Part shown: piece after piece, positions 18,777 through 27,381 of the stretch
Layout of the letters: every line of letters begins with the position of its first letter
Numbering within the stretch: position 1 is the stretch's first letter
Origin: Mycobacterium arosiense ATCC BAA-1401 = DSM 45069
Lineage (GTDB): Bacteria > Actinomycetota > Actinomycetes > Mycobacteriales > Mycobacteriaceae
DNA: 64,000 bases
Assembly: GCF_002086125.1 (NCBI RefSeq)
Contig: NZ_MVHG01000012.1
Location: forward strand, 37,401 to 101,400
Reading direction: 5' to 3'
Made by a program: the position numbers and the translations under genes
Notes under the pieces: generated by a model
The model's input: only the letters and a program-made list of their open reading frames with translations
Databases searched by the model: none
What the model was told of the DNA's origin: nothing

Positions 18777-19743
18777 TCCGTTCGGCCAGGCGGTCTTCCA
18801 CTGCGGCGTGGGCACGGATACCGAAGATGACGTCGCGCTCGAGTCGCGGCTCCTGGGCGACGAGGTCGCCAACCACATCGATGCGCACGACGTGCTCGTG
18901 CACCGCGTCGGCCTCGACGTGCTCGCTGTAGAACTCGACGCAGGCCGCGGGCGCCTGCAGGCGGCGCAAGGCCTTCACCATGCGCTGTGATCCCGGCGGC
19001 GAGGTGATCTCCGTCGAGGCGAAGTGCCCGATCGCGGCGCCGCGCATCGAGCGATGCAAGCCGAACAACGACATGAGATTGACCACCGCCAACGATTCGG
19101 CGGGCACCGCGTCGATGTAACCCCAATACGTCGCGTCCAGTCCGGCCGCCGACAACAAGTCGGCGAACAGCTGCTGGTGCAGCCGCGCGCCCTGTCCGGC
19201 GCCGTATTCGTCGAATTCGATTGCCACGAATGCCGCCTTGGCCACACCCCTTAGACGCGGAATGGCAAAGGCGTGCGGATCGCCCTCCTTGAGGTGATAC
19301 AGCGAGCGGTGCACGAAGTATTCGCACATCTGCTGCCAGGTCCCTGTGTCGCGCAGGTAGTAGGACGGGCCGGTGCCGTCGCTGGGTTCGATAGTCAGCG
19401 CTTCCATCTCGGCCGCCGCCGTCTGATCGGGGTCGATGTGCCCGACATCGCGGCGGACGCCGGCTAAAAACACGCGTTCCAGATCGGCGCGCAGCCCCAG
19501 CAGCGCGGGGTTCCATTCCCAGGCGGGGTCGACGCCGGCGAGACCGCGGTAGTGCAGCTCATAGCACATGGACAGCGCCAGATGCAGATCCAGGCCGTAA
19601 GGATCTGAATCGCGCACGGACGCGCCGATGCGCGCCAGGTGATCCCCGGAGGGTGGGCCTGTCAGCGCGCAACGCACGGCTGTTGACAGCGGCCCGTGTG
19701 CTTCAGGCAGGACGGGTTCGGTCATGGTCGATGCGTGGGTCAC
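18712..19743 (-). CDS. Iron-containing redox enzyme (heme-oxygenase-like diiron fold)
   Basis: A 343-residue mostly helical protein of the iron-containing redox enzyme family. Candidate metal ligands occur in the helices CYELHYRG, AAEMEALTIE, VAIEFDEYG and VEFYSEHVEADAVHEHV, the Glu/His pattern of heme-oxygenase-like diiron oxidases. It begins eight bases after the stop of the RsbU-like gene on the same strand, so it is the last gene of the stressosome operon. It converges on and overlaps the CDGSH gene. The reaction is unknown; ferritin-like or oxygenase roles are possible. Confidence 0.82.
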   Translation of the reverse strand: MTHASTMTEPVLPEAHGPLSTAVRCALTGPPSGDHLARIGASVRDSDPYGLDLHLALSMCYELHYRGLAGVDPAWEWNPALLGLRADLERVFLAGVRRDVGHIDPDQTAAAEMEALTIEPSDGTGPSYYLRDTGTWQQMCEYFVHRSLYHLKEGDPHAFAIPRLRGVAKAAFVAIEFDEYGAGQGARLHQQLFADLLSAAGLDATYWGYIDAVPAESLAVVNLMSLFGLHRSMRGAAIGHFASTEITSPPGSQRMVKALRRLQAPAACVEFYSEHVEADAVHEHVVRIDVVGDLVAQEPRLERDVIFGIRAHAAVEDRLAERIMASWRQNQTSLRRPLEHPGF

Positions 19744-19751
19744 GCCGATGT

Positions 19752-21986
19752 CTACCCGCTACCCGGGGCCGGCAAACGGCGCGCCGGCAATCGGAAGGTG
19801 ATGTCGGCCGTGGTGCCGGCGGCGGTGGTGTCCAGCTCCATGGAATCGCTGAGCATCCGCATCAGCGGCAAGCCGCGACCGCCGTTACCCGGGTTGGCGG
19901 CCGGCGTCTTCCACGATCCGTAATCGGTGATCCGGGTGCGCACTTCGTCGTTGACGAGGGTGACTTCGAGCAACATGGTTCCGGCGGCAAAGCCACGGTA
20001 AGCGTGTTCGACGCAGTTGGTGCACGCCTCGTTGACCACCAGCAAGATGTCGGCGGCCGGTTCTTCGGTGATGCCTCCGGCGCGCAGCCAGTCCGCCAGC
20101 CGACGTCGGATACGCCTCAATTGGTCTGCGGTGGCGACGGTTTCGATCCGCAGCGGCCTGTGCTGGTGGCGGTAGATCACCATCGCAACGTCGTCGTCAT
20201 ACCCCGTTGCCGGAGCCAGCTTGCGAAGCACCTCATCGGCAACGGTGTCCAGGGGTGATGGCATGGTCTGTGCCAGAACGTCTGCAGCGCGGGCGATTCC
20301 GTCGTCAATCGACTCGTGCTTGCGTTCGACGAGCCCGTCGGTGAACAGCATGAGCGTGGAGCCGGCGGGCAGCACCTGGGTGGTCTGGGGGCGCGGCTCG
20401 ATGCGGCGGACCGCGAGCGGCACCGATGCGCCATCGGTCAACAGCGTCGTCGCGCCGGGCTCCGGCCCGGCCAGCACGGCCGGCATGTGTCCGGCGTTGC
20501 TGTACTGCAGCACCCCGGTCTCGGTGTCCAGAATCGCCAGGAACACCGTGGTGCAGTACGCGTTCGGGATGAGCGATGCCGCCGAGTCAAGCTGATCGAG
20601 CAGCACCGCGGGTTCGGCGCCGTTAATCAGTAGCGCCCGCGCGGAGCTGCGCAGCTGCCCCATGATCGCGGCGGCCGGCAGGCCGCGGCCCACGCAGTCG
20701 CCGACGACGATGCCGATGTGGTGCTCGCCGATCGGTAGCACGTCATACCAGTCACCGCCGATCTCCAGGGGCGGCACCGCGGGCTCGTAGCGAACGGCGA
20801 AGCCCGGCGGCGGCTGAACCGGCGGCAACATGGCACGCTGCAAGGTCAGCGACGTCTCACGCGCGCTCTCGAACTGACGCACGTGCTGCATGGCCAGACT
20901 CAGGTGGCTGATCAGCACGGTGACCAGCAGCCGGTCCTCCCCGCTGACCAACCGGGGCGTCCGCAGCTCCAGCCACAGCGCCAGGTCACCGGTGCCGGAC
21001 AGCACCGCGACCAGCCCCTGCGCCTTACCTGGCTTGTCAGGCGCCTCAATCGTTTTCGCCGTCAGCGGCAGTTGGTGCCGCGCATCTTGAAAGGTGTGGC
21101 GCAACCACGGATCCAGCGTGCGCCATGACGAGACGGGCGGCTCGCCCGCCACCTGCACGCTCGGGTCGCCTTCACCGTTTGGCCACGAGACCGCGATCAC
21201 CCGCTGCACGTCGATGGCCGCGCTGCACTCGTCGAGGGTGATCGACAGCAACTCGTCCACGCTCTTAGCCACCGCCACCGCGGTGGCCAGGCGCAGCACC
21301 GCGCTTTCCCGGGCGGCGAAGGCCCGCTCGGCGGTGACGTCACGGATCGTTCCCACATAGACGTCCCGGTCGCTGCCGGTTTCCTTGAGCGCGCTGATGC
21401 TCACCCTCACCCACGCCAGGTGCCCGTCGGCGTGGCGAATCGGTGTTTCGTAATCGGCCCTGCCGTGGCTCAGCACCCGGGTTATCTGTTCGGCCGGAGC
21501 CTTGGTGTCGACCAGCCAGGGGTGCGGCCACTTGTACGGCAGACCCTCGTTGGGAAACCCCAGGATCTCAATGAAGGCACTGTTCATCTCGATCACCGAG
21601 CCCTCGTGATCGGCGACGAAGAAGCCTTCCTGAAGCGAATTCACCAGTGCGGTACGGAATTTGTCGCGGTCGGCCAGCCCTTCGGCGCGGGCCCGCTGTT
21701 CGGCGTAGCGTCTGTTGCCGTCGATGAAGCCGCGCGTCGCGACGTCAAGCGGAACCAGCAACTGCAGCAAAAACTCCAGCGCGATCGGCGCGTCCATGCG
21801 CACGTCCTGGGAGATTTCGAAGACCAGTCGCACGTGCTGCTCGACGATGTCGAGCAGGCTGATCCGCTCCTGCAGGGCCCTGCGCCCGAGCTCGTTGCCG
21901 ATCGACAGGCTGGCCTCGTCGTGCGAGTCCAAATAGGTGCGTAACGCGGCCTCGTACTGGTCGTAGAAGTCGTTGTGGCCGCTCAA
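19752..21986 (-). CDS. RsbU-like PP2C phosphatase with PAS, GAF and RsbW-type ATPase domains
   Basis: A 744-residue multidomain regulator. An RsbU-type N-terminal recruitment domain (residues about 5-85, ELGRRALQERISLLDIVEQ) is followed by a PAS domain (GFFVADHEGSVIEMN), a GAF domain, a SpoIIE-type PP2C phosphatase (GGDWYDV, GDCVGRGLPAA, FTDGLVERKHE) and a C-terminal GHKL anti-sigma-type ATPase domain (VNEACTNCVEHAY, GGRGLPLMRML). It likely dephosphorylates an anti-anti-sigma factor after activation by the stressosome kinase. The TTG at 21986 overlaps the upstream stop (TTGA); the longer frame runs through the neighbouring gene. Confidence 0.88.
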   Translation of the reverse strand: MSGHNDFYDQYEAALRTYLDSHDEASLSIGNELGRRALQERISLLDIVEQHVRLVFEISQDVRMDAPIALEFLLQLLVPLDVATRGFIDGNRRYAEQRARAEGLADRDKFRTALVNSLQEGFFVADHEGSVIEMNSAFIEILGFPNEGLPYKWPHPWLVDTKAPAEQITRVLSHGRADYETPIRHADGHLAWVRVSISALKETGSDRDVYVGTIRDVTAERAFAARESAVLRLATAVAVAKSVDELLSITLDECSAAIDVQRVIAVSWPNGEGDPSVQVAGEPPVSSWRTLDPWLRHTFQDARHQLPLTAKTIEAPDKPGKAQGLVAVLSGTGDLALWLELRTPRLVSGEDRLLVTVLISHLSLAMQHVRQFESARETSLTLQRAMLPPVQPPPGFAVRYEPAVPPLEIGGDWYDVLPIGEHHIGIVVGDCVGRGLPAAAIMGQLRSSARALLINGAEPAVLLDQLDSAASLIPNAYCTTVFLAILDTETGVLQYSNAGHMPAVLAGPEPGATTLLTDGASVPLAVRRIEPRPQTTQVLPAGSTLMLFTDGLVERKHESIDDGIARAADVLAQTMPSPLDTVADEVLRKLAPATGYDDDVAMVIYRHQHRPLRIETVATADQLRRIRRRLADWLRAGGITEEPAADILLVVNEACTNCVEHAYRGFAAGTMLLEVTLVNDEVRTRITDYGSWKTPAANPGNGGRGLPLMRMLSDSMELDTTAAGTTADITFRLPARRLPAPGSG

Positions 21987-22609
21987 CTCGTAACTCCCCT
22001 GTGACGCGCCGCCAGCACCATCGCATCGTCGGTTTCCTTCGCGTCCTTGCCCAGAAGCCCTTCGGCGATGGCGACAGCCGAGGCCGAAAAGTCGATGTGG
22101 TCCAGGTAGTGTTCGGCGATCCCGTCGGTGCTCATCACGACCAAGTCGCCGGGGCGGATCGAAACCGCTTGCGCCGGCCTGATTTCCGGTATTCGATAGC
22201 CGACGATGCCGCCGGCGAGTCGCGCACTGGACCGGACCTGGACACCGGTCGGCGCCTTGGTCACCAGATCGGCGGTGACGTTGCCGACGCCGGCCCAGGT
22301 GAGTGTGCTGTCCGCAAAATCCACCCGCGCCAACGTCATTGCGACTCCTCTGGTGCCGACCAGCACGCGATGGCACAGCTGGATCAAGACCTCGACCCGC
22401 TCGGCCCGGGCGCGAGTGACGGCGTCGACGGCGCGCAGCGCGGCTTCGGCGGCGGCCGGTCCGTGACCGAGGCCGTCCACCACCCCGAACAGCGCGGCCG
22501 CACCGTCGATGTCGAGCGCGATGCCCCGGTCACCGGAGGTGTACTCGCTGGGCAAAGGCCTACCCGCCCTTGCCCATTCGATGGGTCCGAAGCGCCCGTT
22601 CTCATGCAC
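21983..22609 (-). CDS. rsbX: RsbX-like PP2C phosphatase
   Basis: A 208-residue single-domain SpoIIE/PP2C phosphatase. Metal-binding Asp residues lie in FGVVDGLGHGPAA (near residue 42) and VMSTDGIAEHY (near residue 165). In Bacillus RsbX resets the stressosome by removing phosphates from RsbR and RsbS; the same role is inferred here from operon position R-S-T-X. The GTG at 22609 overlaps the rsbT stop by eight bases. Confidence 0.85.
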   Translation of the reverse strand: MHENGRFGPIEWARAGRPLPSEYTSGDRGIALDIDGAAALFGVVDGLGHGPAAAEAALRAVDAVTRARAERVEVLIQLCHRVLVGTRGVAMTLARVDFADSTLTWAGVGNVTADLVTKAPTGVQVRSSARLAGGIVGYRIPEIRPAQAVSIRPGDLVVMSTDGIAEHYLDHIDFSASAVAIAEGLLGKDAKETDDAMVLAARHRGVTS

Positions 22610-23012
22610 GAGGGGGAACCCACTTCCACATTTCGATGACGGTTCCCTGGCCCAGGGTGGACTCGACGACCAACCGGTCCATCAGCCGACGGGCGCCTGG
22701 CAGGCCCATGCCCAGACCCCGCCCGGTCGTGTAACCGTCTTCCATTGCCCGCTCGATGTCGGCGATGCCGGGGCCCTGATCTTCGGCGCGCACCACCAAG
22801 GCCTTGCGTCCGTCCCGATCGGCGATGGCGACCCGAACGGCGCCGCGGCCGGCGTAACTGGTGATGTTCCGTGCGATCTCCGAGATCGCCGTGGCGATCA
22901 TCGTGACGTCGGTGAGCGAGAATCCCAGATCGAGGGCGAGTTGGTGTCCGGCTTTGCGGGCTTCCACTATGTCGTCGGGGTGGTCGATGGTGACGACGAT
23001 ATCAGCCGCCAC
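22602..23012 (-). CDS. rsbT: RsbT-like serine/threonine kinase
   Basis: A 136-residue GHKL kinase. The N box ATAISEIARNI, G1 box DQGPGI and G2 box GRGLGMGLPGARRLMD are complete. RsbT phosphorylates RsbS and RsbR on stress and is released to activate RsbU. The GTG at 23012 overlaps the rsbS stop by 11 bases. Confidence 0.92.
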   Translation of the reverse strand: MAADIVVTIDHPDDIVEARKAGHQLALDLGFSLTDVTMIATAISEIARNITSYAGRGAVRVAIADRDGRKALVVRAEDQGPGIADIERAMEDGYTTGRGLGMGLPGARRLMDRLVVESTLGQGTVIEMWKWVPPRA

Positions 23013-23391
23013 CGTCGGGCCCGATCGTTGACTTCCCCACGCCACCTTGGCGATTCAGCAGGGCGAGGCCCTCCTCGAGATCCAGCGCGGTATTCATGTC
23101 GTCGAACTCCAGGCCCAACTGCACCATCGCGAACGCCACCTCCGGCTGCAGGCCCACGATCACGGTGTCCGCCCCGCGCAGCCTGGTCATGTGCGCGATC
23201 GTCCGCAGCGAGCGGGCGGCAAACGAATCCATCACATCGATGGCGGTGACGTCGACGATGATGCCCTGGGCGCGGAACTGGCTGACCTGTTCCATCAGGT
23301 CGTAGCGCAAACGTTCGGCGTCGGAGTCGGTGAGGGCGGCTTGTACCGACGCGATGAGAATCGAGCCCTGTTTCAGGATCGGTACTGGCAT
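23002..23391 (-). CDS. rsbS: RsbS-like stressosome STAS protein
   Basis: A 129-residue single STAS domain. The phosphoacceptor serine lies in VTAIDVMDSFAARSL (near residue 59, the position of Bacillus RsbS Ser59). It should form the stressosome core with RsbR and hold RsbT. It starts 22 bases after rsbR on the same strand. Confidence 0.92.
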   Translation of the reverse strand: MPVPILKQGSILIASVQAALTDSDAERLRYDLMEQVSQFRAQGIIVDVTAIDVMDSFAARSLRTIAHMTRLRGADTVIVGLQPEVAFAMVQLGLEFDDMNTALDLEEGLALLNRQGGVGKSTIGPDGGG

Positions 23392-23413
23392 GGGGCGCTC
23401 GCGTCGATCTTCG

Positions 23414-24316
23414 TTATCCGGTCTGTTCGCCGGTGCGGGTGACCTCGTAGCCCAGCAGGCGTTCGGCTTCCTCGATGCCGCCCTGCAGGTCGCCGACGGC
23501 GTTCATTTTCGACAGGTCCAGCCCGATGGTCACCAGCGTCAGCGCGATCTCGGAGGACAGCCCGGTGATGATCACGCTGGCCCCCATCAACCCGGACGCG
23601 TCGACGGTCTGCACCAGGTGGTTGGCCACCGTCGAGTCGATGGTCGGCACACCGGTGATGTCGATGACGACCACTTTGGCGCGGTTCGCGCGGATGGCCC
23701 GCAGCAACTGTTCGGTGACCTGACGGGCGCGCTGGCTGTCCAGCACGCCGATGATCGGCAGGATCAGCAGTTGCTCGCGGACCTGCAGCACCGGCGTGGA
23801 CAGCTCGCGGATGGCCTCCTGCTGCTGGCGGATGATGCGCTCGCGTTCCTGCACGAACGACACGCCCACGGTGTTGGCGATGCGGTTGGCCGCCGGTTCG
23901 TAGGCGTCCAGCACGCGATTAAGCATTTCGAACTCGGTCTGGTACTTCTCGAACAGCGAGCGGGCGAGCACGTCGCGCAGCAGCAGGACGATGCCGAGCA
24001 CCTCGTCGGTCTCCACACCTCGCGGAATGATGCGTTCCGACAGGTCACGCGCGTAGGCCTGCAGCGCCTCGACACTACCGGTCTCGAGCACCTCGACGTA
24101 GTTGTCATAGACGGCCGTCGCCTCGGAGAAGAGCTCCTCCGGCGTCATCGCGGTAAGCAGCTCGGCCTCGGTGATGCGGCGGGCCCACTCCTCGCGCAGG
24201 ACGGTCCGATTCTGCCGCAGATGCTGGACTAGCTGTGGCAGCAGGCCCTCGCTGGATATGCCCACGGTCTGCGCTGCGGCCCCGGTACTGTTGAAATCCG
24301 ACGGCGAATCTGACAT
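23414..24316 (-). CDS. rsbR: RsbR-like stressosome sensor protein
   Basis: A 300-residue protein with an N-terminal helical globin-like sensor domain (residues about 20-165) and a C-terminal STAS domain (about 180-290; DITGVPTIDSTVANHL contains the phosphoacceptor Ser/Thr region). The N-terminal turrets of RsbR sense stress; the signal here is unknown. It is the first gene of a six-gene leftward operon and is divergent from rsfB across about 160 bases. A GGGAGG ribosome site precedes the ATG. Confidence 0.9.
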   Translation of the reverse strand: MSDSPSDFNSTGAAAQTVGISSEGLLPQLVQHLRQNRTVLREEWARRITEAELLTAMTPEELFSEATAVYDNYVEVLETGSVEALQAYARDLSERIIPRGVETDEVLGIVLLLRDVLARSLFEKYQTEFEMLNRVLDAYEPAANRIANTVGVSFVQERERIIRQQQEAIRELSTPVLQVREQLLILPIIGVLDSQRARQVTEQLLRAIRANRAKVVVIDITGVPTIDSTVANHLVQTVDASGLMGASVIITGLSSEIALTLVTIGLDLSKMNAVGDLQGGIEEAERLLGYEVTRTGEQTG

Positions 24317-24476
24317 CTGGCCTCCCGAGTGCCACGTCGCGCCCTGCGGTCTGCAGTTCTTTTTGCGAGACTAGCCTGGGTTGTCGCGGGCCACGTGGAG
24401 AGGGCATATTCTTCTCGCAGTTCGCTACGGCAGGCTAGGGTTGAGCCACGCCACGGCCCAGGACAAAGGATTGCCA

Positions 24477-24845
24477 TTGTCAGCTCCTGATTCGATTACC
24501 ACGTTGGTTGAAGACCACGACGGGGTGTCCGTGGTCAGTGTCAGCGGCGAAATCGATTTGGTCACAGCGCCCGCCCTGGAACAAGCCATTAGCGCTGTCG
24601 TCGCCGATAGTCCGACGGCGCTGGTCATCGATCTCTCAGCGGTGGAGTTCCTGGGCTCGGTCGGGCTGAAGATCCTGGCCGCCACCTACGAGAAATTGGG
24701 CAGGCAGACCGGGTTCGGCGTGGTCGCACGCGGGCCGGCGACCCGCAGGCCCATTCACCTTACCGGTCTGGACAAGACCTTCCCGCTGTACCCGACACTC
24801 GATGATGCGTTGACCGGGGTGCGGGACGGCAAACTCAACGGCTAG
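24477..24845 (+). CDS. rsfB: Anti-anti-sigma factor RsfB
   Basis: A 122-residue STAS protein very similar to M. tuberculosis RsfB (Rv3687c), starting at a TTG (SAPDSITTLV...). The phosphorylatable serine lies in DLSAVEFLGSVGLK (near residue 61). RsfB binds the SigF anti-sigma factor UsfX/RsbW and releases SigF. Divergence from the stressosome operon suggests that the operon's phosphatases act on RsfB; that link is inferred from position. Confidence 0.93.
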   Translation: MSAPDSITTLVEDHDGVSVVSVSGEIDLVTAPALEQAISAVVADSPTALVIDLSAVEFLGSVGLKILAATYEKLGRQTGFGVVARGPATRRPIHLTGLDKTFPLYPTLDDALTGVRDGKLNG

Positions 24846-25026
24846 CGATTTCCGGCGGCGGCCGGATTCGCTCGCGCGCCAAACCGCCCTCACCCATCGC
24901 TTGCCTGACAACATCTTTGGCGCAAATCGCCGGGTCCGACTTCGCGTCGCATCGATTTCGACGTAGTTCGGTTTTCGCGCGCGTGCCGCGAGTCCCGAAG
25001 CGGTCATCGCACGCCGCCCGGGTGCG

Positions 25027-25539
25027 ATGATCAGGGCTATGGACGTCGACCATCCGCAATCCGACCAGCGGTGGGACCGCCATGAGCGAGGCGAAACCGA
25101 AGTTCAACGGCTGGACCGCAATTGGAACAGCCTGCTGCAGGAGCTGCGGGTGGTGCAGACCGGGGTGCAGCTGCTGACCGGCTTCCTGCTCACACTGCCG
25201 TTCCAGCAGCGCTTCGACGTGTTGACCCCGCCGATGCGCGTGCTCTATCTGGCCACCGTGGTCTGCGCGGTGTGCGCGACCGTTTTGCTGATCTCTCCGG
25301 TCGCCATGCACCGGATGCTTTTCCGGCGTCATCGGCTCCAAGTCCTCGTCTCGGCCGCACACCGGTGTGCCTATGCCGGGCTGACCCTGCTCGGTCTGGC
25401 GCTGATCGGCCTGACCACGATCATTTTCGCCGCGGTGGCCGGGCGAACCGTGGGCCTGATAGCCGGGGCGTGCGCCCTGCCGCTGTTCGCCGTGTTCTGG
25501 TGGGTGCTGCCGCTGATGCTGCGGACGTACGGCGACTGA
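25027..25539 (+). CDS. DUF6328-type membrane protein
   Basis: A 170-residue protein with a charged N-terminus (RHERGETEVQRLDRNWNSLLQELR) and four hydrophobic helices (residues about 47-65, 76-95, 113-135, 142-163). This layout is typical of a small actinobacterial membrane family without known function. An ATG 12 bases inside is an equally good start. Confidence 0.78.
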   Translation: MIRAMDVDHPQSDQRWDRHERGETEVQRLDRNWNSLLQELRVVQTGVQLLTGFLLTLPFQQRFDVLTPPMRVLYLATVVCAVCATVLLISPVAMHRMLFRRHRLQVLVSAAHRCAYAGLTLLGLALIGLTTIIFAAVAGRTVGLIAGACALPLFAVFWWVLPLMLRTYGD

Positions 25540-25553
25540 CGCCAACGCGTCGG

Positions 25554-26270
25554 TCAGCGGCCGGGCGCGAGCGCTGCGATCGGGGTGGATTCCAGGTGTT
25601 TGAGCAGGTCGCATGGATCGGCGAAGATGGGTTCGGCCCCCGCCTCCTGCAGCTCCGCGCGGGCGATGCCGCCGCTCAGCAGCCCGATGCACGGCAATCT
25701 CGCGCCGGCCGCGGCGTGCGCGTCCCACACCGCGTCCCCGACGAACACGGCGCGTTCGGCAGCCACACCGGCCCGGTCCAGGGCCACCCGCACGATGCCC
25801 GGTTCGGGCTTGGCGGTGTCCACGTCGCGTGACGACGTGGTCTCGGAGATGACGTCGTCGCAGTCGAGCGCCTTGCGTAGGATCTTCAGCTCGTCTTCGG
25901 GCGCCGAACTGGCCAGCACCACCTGCAAGCCCAGCTCGGCGACGCGACGCAGCAGGTCGCGGGCGCCGGGCAGCGGTTGCAGCAGCGGCGTGATCTCGCG
26001 GTAATACTGGCTGTGCTTGTCGCTGAGGCGCTCCTGCACGTCGGCCGGCGCGTCGTCGGAGAGCTTTCGCACCAGCCTGGATCCGTCCATCCCGATGCAG
26101 CGGTGGATTTGCCAGGAGGCCACCGCCATGCCCTCGGCGTCGAACGCACGTTGCCAGGCATGCACATGCAAGTAGTTGGAATCCACCAGGGTTCCATCTA
26201 CGTCGAACAGGACGGCGGGGGTGCCGCCGCGCGCCGTCAGGGCAGGCTCCCGGCGTCGGCGCCGGGGCAC
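25554..26270 (-). CDS. HAD-superfamily hydrolase (beta-phosphoglucomutase-like)
   Basis: A 238-residue phosphatase-type protein. The nucleophile motif is LFDVDGTLVDS (near residue 22), motif II Ser is in LASSAPEDE, and motifs III/IV are AKPEPG and VFVGDAVWDA. The helical cap is of the PGM-like type. Substrate unknown. The basic N-terminal run may not be translated; a start nearer the DVDG motif is possible. Confidence 0.85.
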   Translation of the reverse strand: MPRRRRREPALTARGGTPAVLFDVDGTLVDSNYLHVHAWQRAFDAEGMAVASWQIHRCIGMDGSRLVRKLSDDAPADVQERLSDKHSQYYREITPLLQPLPGARDLLRRVAELGLQVVLASSAPEDELKILRKALDCDDVISETTSSRDVDTAKPEPGIVRVALDRAGVAAERAVFVGDAVWDAHAAAGARLPCIGLLSGGIARAELQEAGAEPIFADPCDLLKHLESTPIAALAPGR

Positions 26271-26343
26271 CCGCCCGCGTGCGATCGTTTAATCATGTGC
26301 CCGGCATACCCATGCCGGGCGTGGCTGACACGGCCCCTGTTTC

Positions 26344-26368
26344 GTTTGGTCCCTCAGGCGACGGGTAC
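26344..26368 (+). promoter_or_regulatory. SigF-type promoter candidate for the UsfY-like gene
   Basis: GTTT (26344-26347) and GGGTAC (26363-26368) are 15 bases apart, a close fit to the SigF pattern. UsfY in M. tuberculosis is the SigF-dependent gene ahead of rsbW-sigF, so the match is consistent with the gene downstream. Confidence 0.6.
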
Positions 26369-26472
26369 CCGAGGTGATGATCCGCTGCGCGGGGGCTGGC
26401 TTCGCTGCGCCTGCCAGCGGAGCCGACTACGACCGCACGTATTTCGAATACGCTGGCACGCAATCGCTTTCG

Positions 26473-26796
26473 ATGAGGATGACATTGGATTACCGCAAGA
26501 ACACCCCGGTCGACCTTTCCCGTACCACCCGCGCGCACGCCGGCGAATCCCTCAAGAATGGTGCCAACGCCCCCGGCCTCGCCGGTTCGGCCGTCGCGGT
26601 GATCGCCCTGACCGTCGGCCTGTTCGCCATGGCGGCCGGCCATCTGGTCGGCGGCGCCGTCGCGCTGATCGTGGCCGTCGTACTGGGCGCGCTGAGCGCG
26701 GCCTGGCTGCTGCGCACCCACCGCAAGGTCCGCGCCGCCGAACTGCGCTGGCACGCCGCGCATTCCGACCGGCCGGCGCTACCGCCCAGCAGCTGA
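26473..26796 (+). CDS. UsfY-like membrane protein
   Basis: A 107-residue protein with the segment RTTRAHAGESLK (residues about 16-27), characteristic of mycobacterial UsfY, followed by two transmembrane helices (residues about 35-55 and 60-80). UsfY is encoded upstream of the SigF anti-sigma gene elsewhere in mycobacterial genomes; function is unknown. An ATG six bases later is an alternative start. Confidence 0.7.
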   Translation: MRMTLDYRKNTPVDLSRTTRAHAGESLKNGANAPGLAGSAVAVIALTVGLFAMAAGHLVGGAVALIVAVVLGALSAAWLLRTHRKVRAAELRWHAAHSDRPALPPSS

Positions 26797-26973
26797 GCGG
26801 CCGCGCTGTGCCCGTCGCATGGCGGGCCGAGGCACCTCGCCGCGGTGCGTGCGGGTCAAGCCGGCAATTCTTCGACCGCAGTGGTGTACTACACCCCGGA
26901 ACGGGGTACAGCCTGCGCCACGGGTGAGTACAGGAAAGTGCGTCAACCCGTTCCAGAGCAGGAAGGAACCTCG

Positions 26974-27276
26974 ATGGCGACCACCACTGACTACGACGCA
27001 CGCCGCATATCCGACGCAGACACCCAGGACAAGTCCTCGCTACGCGAACTGGCGCCGACCCTGCAGGGGGCCGCCGGCACCGTCGTCGACGACGACCCCA
27101 ACGATGTGCACTTCTTCGAGCTGCCCGGCGCCGATCTGTCCGGGGAAGAGCTGTCGGTGACCGTGATTCCCCAGCGGGCCGACGAGTTCACCTGCTCGAG
27201 CTGCTTTTTGGTGCAGCACCGCAGCCGGATGCGTGCATCCAGCTCCGGCCTTCCGGTGTGCGCCGACTGCGCCTGA
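26974..27276 (+). CDS. DUF4193 protein
   Basis: A 100-residue acidic protein ending in a zinc-ribbon-like module: ELPGADLSGEELSVTVIP, then FTCSSCFLV and CADC. This is the DUF4193 family, widespread in actinobacteria and of unknown function. A GGAAGG ribosome site lies 8 bases before the ATG. The short palindrome ACCCCG-GAA-CGGGGT at 26893-26907 lies upstream. Confidence 0.85.
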   Translation: MATTTDYDARRISDADTQDKSSLRELAPTLQGAAGTVVDDDPNDVHFFELPGADLSGEELSVTVIPQRADEFTCSSCFLVQHRSRMRASSSGLPVCADCA

Positions 27277-27381
27277 CACTGGCTTTGGCGGAAGGCTTCC
27301 CGCGCTGGGTGGGTCGCGCGCCGCGGCCCGACCGCTTACCTGCGCCGAATTGTCGGTGGCATCCACTAGGTTCAGCGGACA

